From Sulfurimonas sp. (GTDB lineage: Bacteria > Campylobacterota > Campylobacteria > Campylobacterales > Sulfurimonadaceae): DNA of 6,448 nt. How positions within the stretch are numbered: the stretch's first letter is position 1; every line of letters begins with the position of its first letter. Of this stretch, positions 5,708 to 6,448 are shown piece by piece. The stretch is from contig JAFLJZ010000055.1 in the NCBI GenBank assembly GCA_022712775.1, forward strand, positions 1-6,448. Reading direction: 5' to 3'. The position numbers were made by a program, and so were the translations under genes. The notes under the pieces are model-generated. The model was not told where the DNA came from. It saw only the letters and a list, made by a program, of their open reading frames with translations, and searched no databases.

Positions 5708-5744
5708 TTAAAGTTTTTTTAAAGAAAATTGAAAAAAACTTTAA
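5708..5744. promoter_or_regulatory. 13-bp perfect inverted repeat at the hsrA promoter (operator or weak folB terminator)
   Basis: TTAAAGTTTTTTT (5708-5720) and AAAAAAACTTTAA (5732-5744) are exact reverse complements with an 11-base spacer. The left arm also starts a direct repeat, TTAAAG-N5-TTAAAG (5708-5724), of 11-bp period. The right arm and spacer cover the -35 of the hsrA promoter. Each arm has a single G-C pair, and the stem is followed by ACTAAGC rather than a T-run. It is therefore a poor terminator for folB and more plausibly a binding site, perhaps for autoregulation. That last step is inference. Confidence 0.55.
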
Positions 5745-5757
5745 ACTAAGCTAAAAT
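5729..5757 (+). promoter_or_regulatory. Probable hsrA promoter
   Basis: TTGAAA (5729-5734), a 17-base spacer and TAAAAT (5752-5757) make the best sigma-70-like promoter in the window. Transcription would begin near 5764, leaving a leader of about 40 bases. The ribosome binding site AGGAAG (5793-5798) is six bases before the ATG. Confidence 0.6.
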
Positions 5758-5804
5758 TATGTTATCATTCGCTCAAATAAATATACTTAAATAGGAAGAT
5801 ATTA

Positions 5805-6448
5805 ATGCGCATTCTTATCATTGAAGATGAAGTAACATTAAACAAAATGCTGGCTGAGGGACTTAAAGAATATGGTTACCAAAGTGATGTAGTTGAAACG
5901 CTTAAAGATGGAGAGTATTACCTAGACATTCGTAACTATGACTTAGTACTTATGGACTGGATGCTTCCAGATGGAAACTCTGTAGATATTATTGGTGATA
6001 TAAAATCCAATACTCCAAAAACTGTTGTGGTTGTGCTATCTGCTAGAGATGATAATGAAAGCGAAATTGAAGCTTTAAGAAGCGGTGCTGATGATTATAT
6101 TAGAAAACCATTTGATTTTGATGTACTAATTGCTAGAATCGAAGCTCGTCTTCGTTTTGGTGGTAGTAACATTATAGAAATAGAAGACTTAATTATTAAC
6201 CCTGAAGAAGAAAAAATCACTTATAAAGAGCAAGATATTGAACTTAAAGGTAAACCTTTTGAAGTACTTACTCATCTAGCTCGTCATCGTGATCAAATTG
6301 TTTCTAAAGAACAACTTCTTGACGCTATCTGGGAAGAACCTGAACTGGTTACTCCAAATGTAATTGAAGTTGCTATTAACCAGATTAGACAAAAAATGGA
6401 TAAACCATTAGGAATCACAACTATCGAAACTGTTCGTCGTCGTGGTTA
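5805..6448 (+). CDS. hsrA: OmpR-family response regulator, HsrA/CosR type (3' end missing)
   Basis: DNA-binding response regulator; 214 residues are visible and only the last few are cut off. The receiver domain (1 to about 118) has a complete phosphorylation site: acidic pair E7/D8, phosphoacceptor D51 in LMDWMLPDG, switch Ser79, Y98 and K101. The C-terminal winged helix (about 125-214) matches what I remember of Helicobacter HsrA (HP1043) almost residue for residue, for example KGKPFEVLTHLARHRDQ (148-164), VSKEQLLDAIWEEPE (166-180) and NVIEVAINQIRQKMDK (185-200). HsrA and CosR are essential global regulators of housekeeping and oxidative-stress genes, and both are orphans lacking a working phosphorylation site; this protein has one. 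It has its own promoter with an inverted repeat upstream, suggesting autoregulation. No sensor kinase gene is visible here. The family is certain; use of the HsrA symbol is by homology of the DNA-binding domain. Confidence 0.92.
   Translation, partial: MRILIIEDEVTLNKMLAEGLKEYGYQSDVVETLKDGEYYLDIRNYDLVLMDWMLPDGNSVDIIGDIKSNTPKTVVVVLSARDDNESEIEALRSGADDYIRKPFDFDVLIARIEARLRFGGSNIIEIEDLIINPEEEKITYKEQDIELKGKPFEVLTHLARHRDQIVSKEQLLDAIWEEPELVTPNVIEVAINQIRQKMDKPLGITTIETVRRRG

Overview
The window looks like the chromosome of a Campylobacterota (Epsilonproteobacteria) bacterium, most likely a Sulfurimonas-like free-living member. Three things point there. The DNA is AT-rich. The order rplU-rpmA-obg-proB is the one known from Campylobacter. 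The last gene encodes a response regulator whose DNA-binding half is nearly identical, as I remember it, to Helicobacter HsrA (HP1043) / Campylobacter CosR, a family confined to this phylum. No phage, CRISPR, tRNA or rRNA sequence is visible.

Left arm, minus strand (4611 down to 1). Eight genes point the same way: a small lipoprotein of unknown function (TTG start), dapE (GTG start, sharing one base with the lipoprotein stop), a secreted CxxC thioredoxin-fold protein, ridA, then after a 70-base gap rplU, rpmA, obg and proB (cut by the window edge). Spacings are -1, 1, 5, 70, 21, 99 and 2 bases, so there are probably two transcription units: lipoprotein-dapE-trx-ridA, and rplU-rpmA-obg-proB. 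The second has its own -10 in the 70-base gap. The 99-base rpmA-obg gap contains a GC-rich REP-like palindrome.

Right arm, plus strand (4736 to 6448). plsY (phospholipid synthesis) and folB (folate synthesis) lie 20 bases apart. They are followed after 104 bases by the hsrA/cosR-type response regulator, which has its own promoter and runs off the right edge. The 124-base gap between the arms holds divergent promoter-like sequences and a central 8-bp inverted repeat.

The genes are mainly housekeeping: ribosome proteins and assembly, proline, lysine/peptidoglycan, folate and phospholipid synthesis, and enamine/imine detoxification. I see no new multi-gene system. The points most worth a second look are: (1) an HsrA/CosR-type regulator that keeps the complete phosphorylation site its pathogen relatives lack; (2) a 13-bp perfect inverted repeat just upstream of and overlapping its promoter; (3) a REP-like palindrome inside the L27-Obg operon; (4) an Obg with a changed G4 motif; and (5) a TTTAAG-type direct repeat over the rplU promoter that may tie the ribosomal operon to the regulator.
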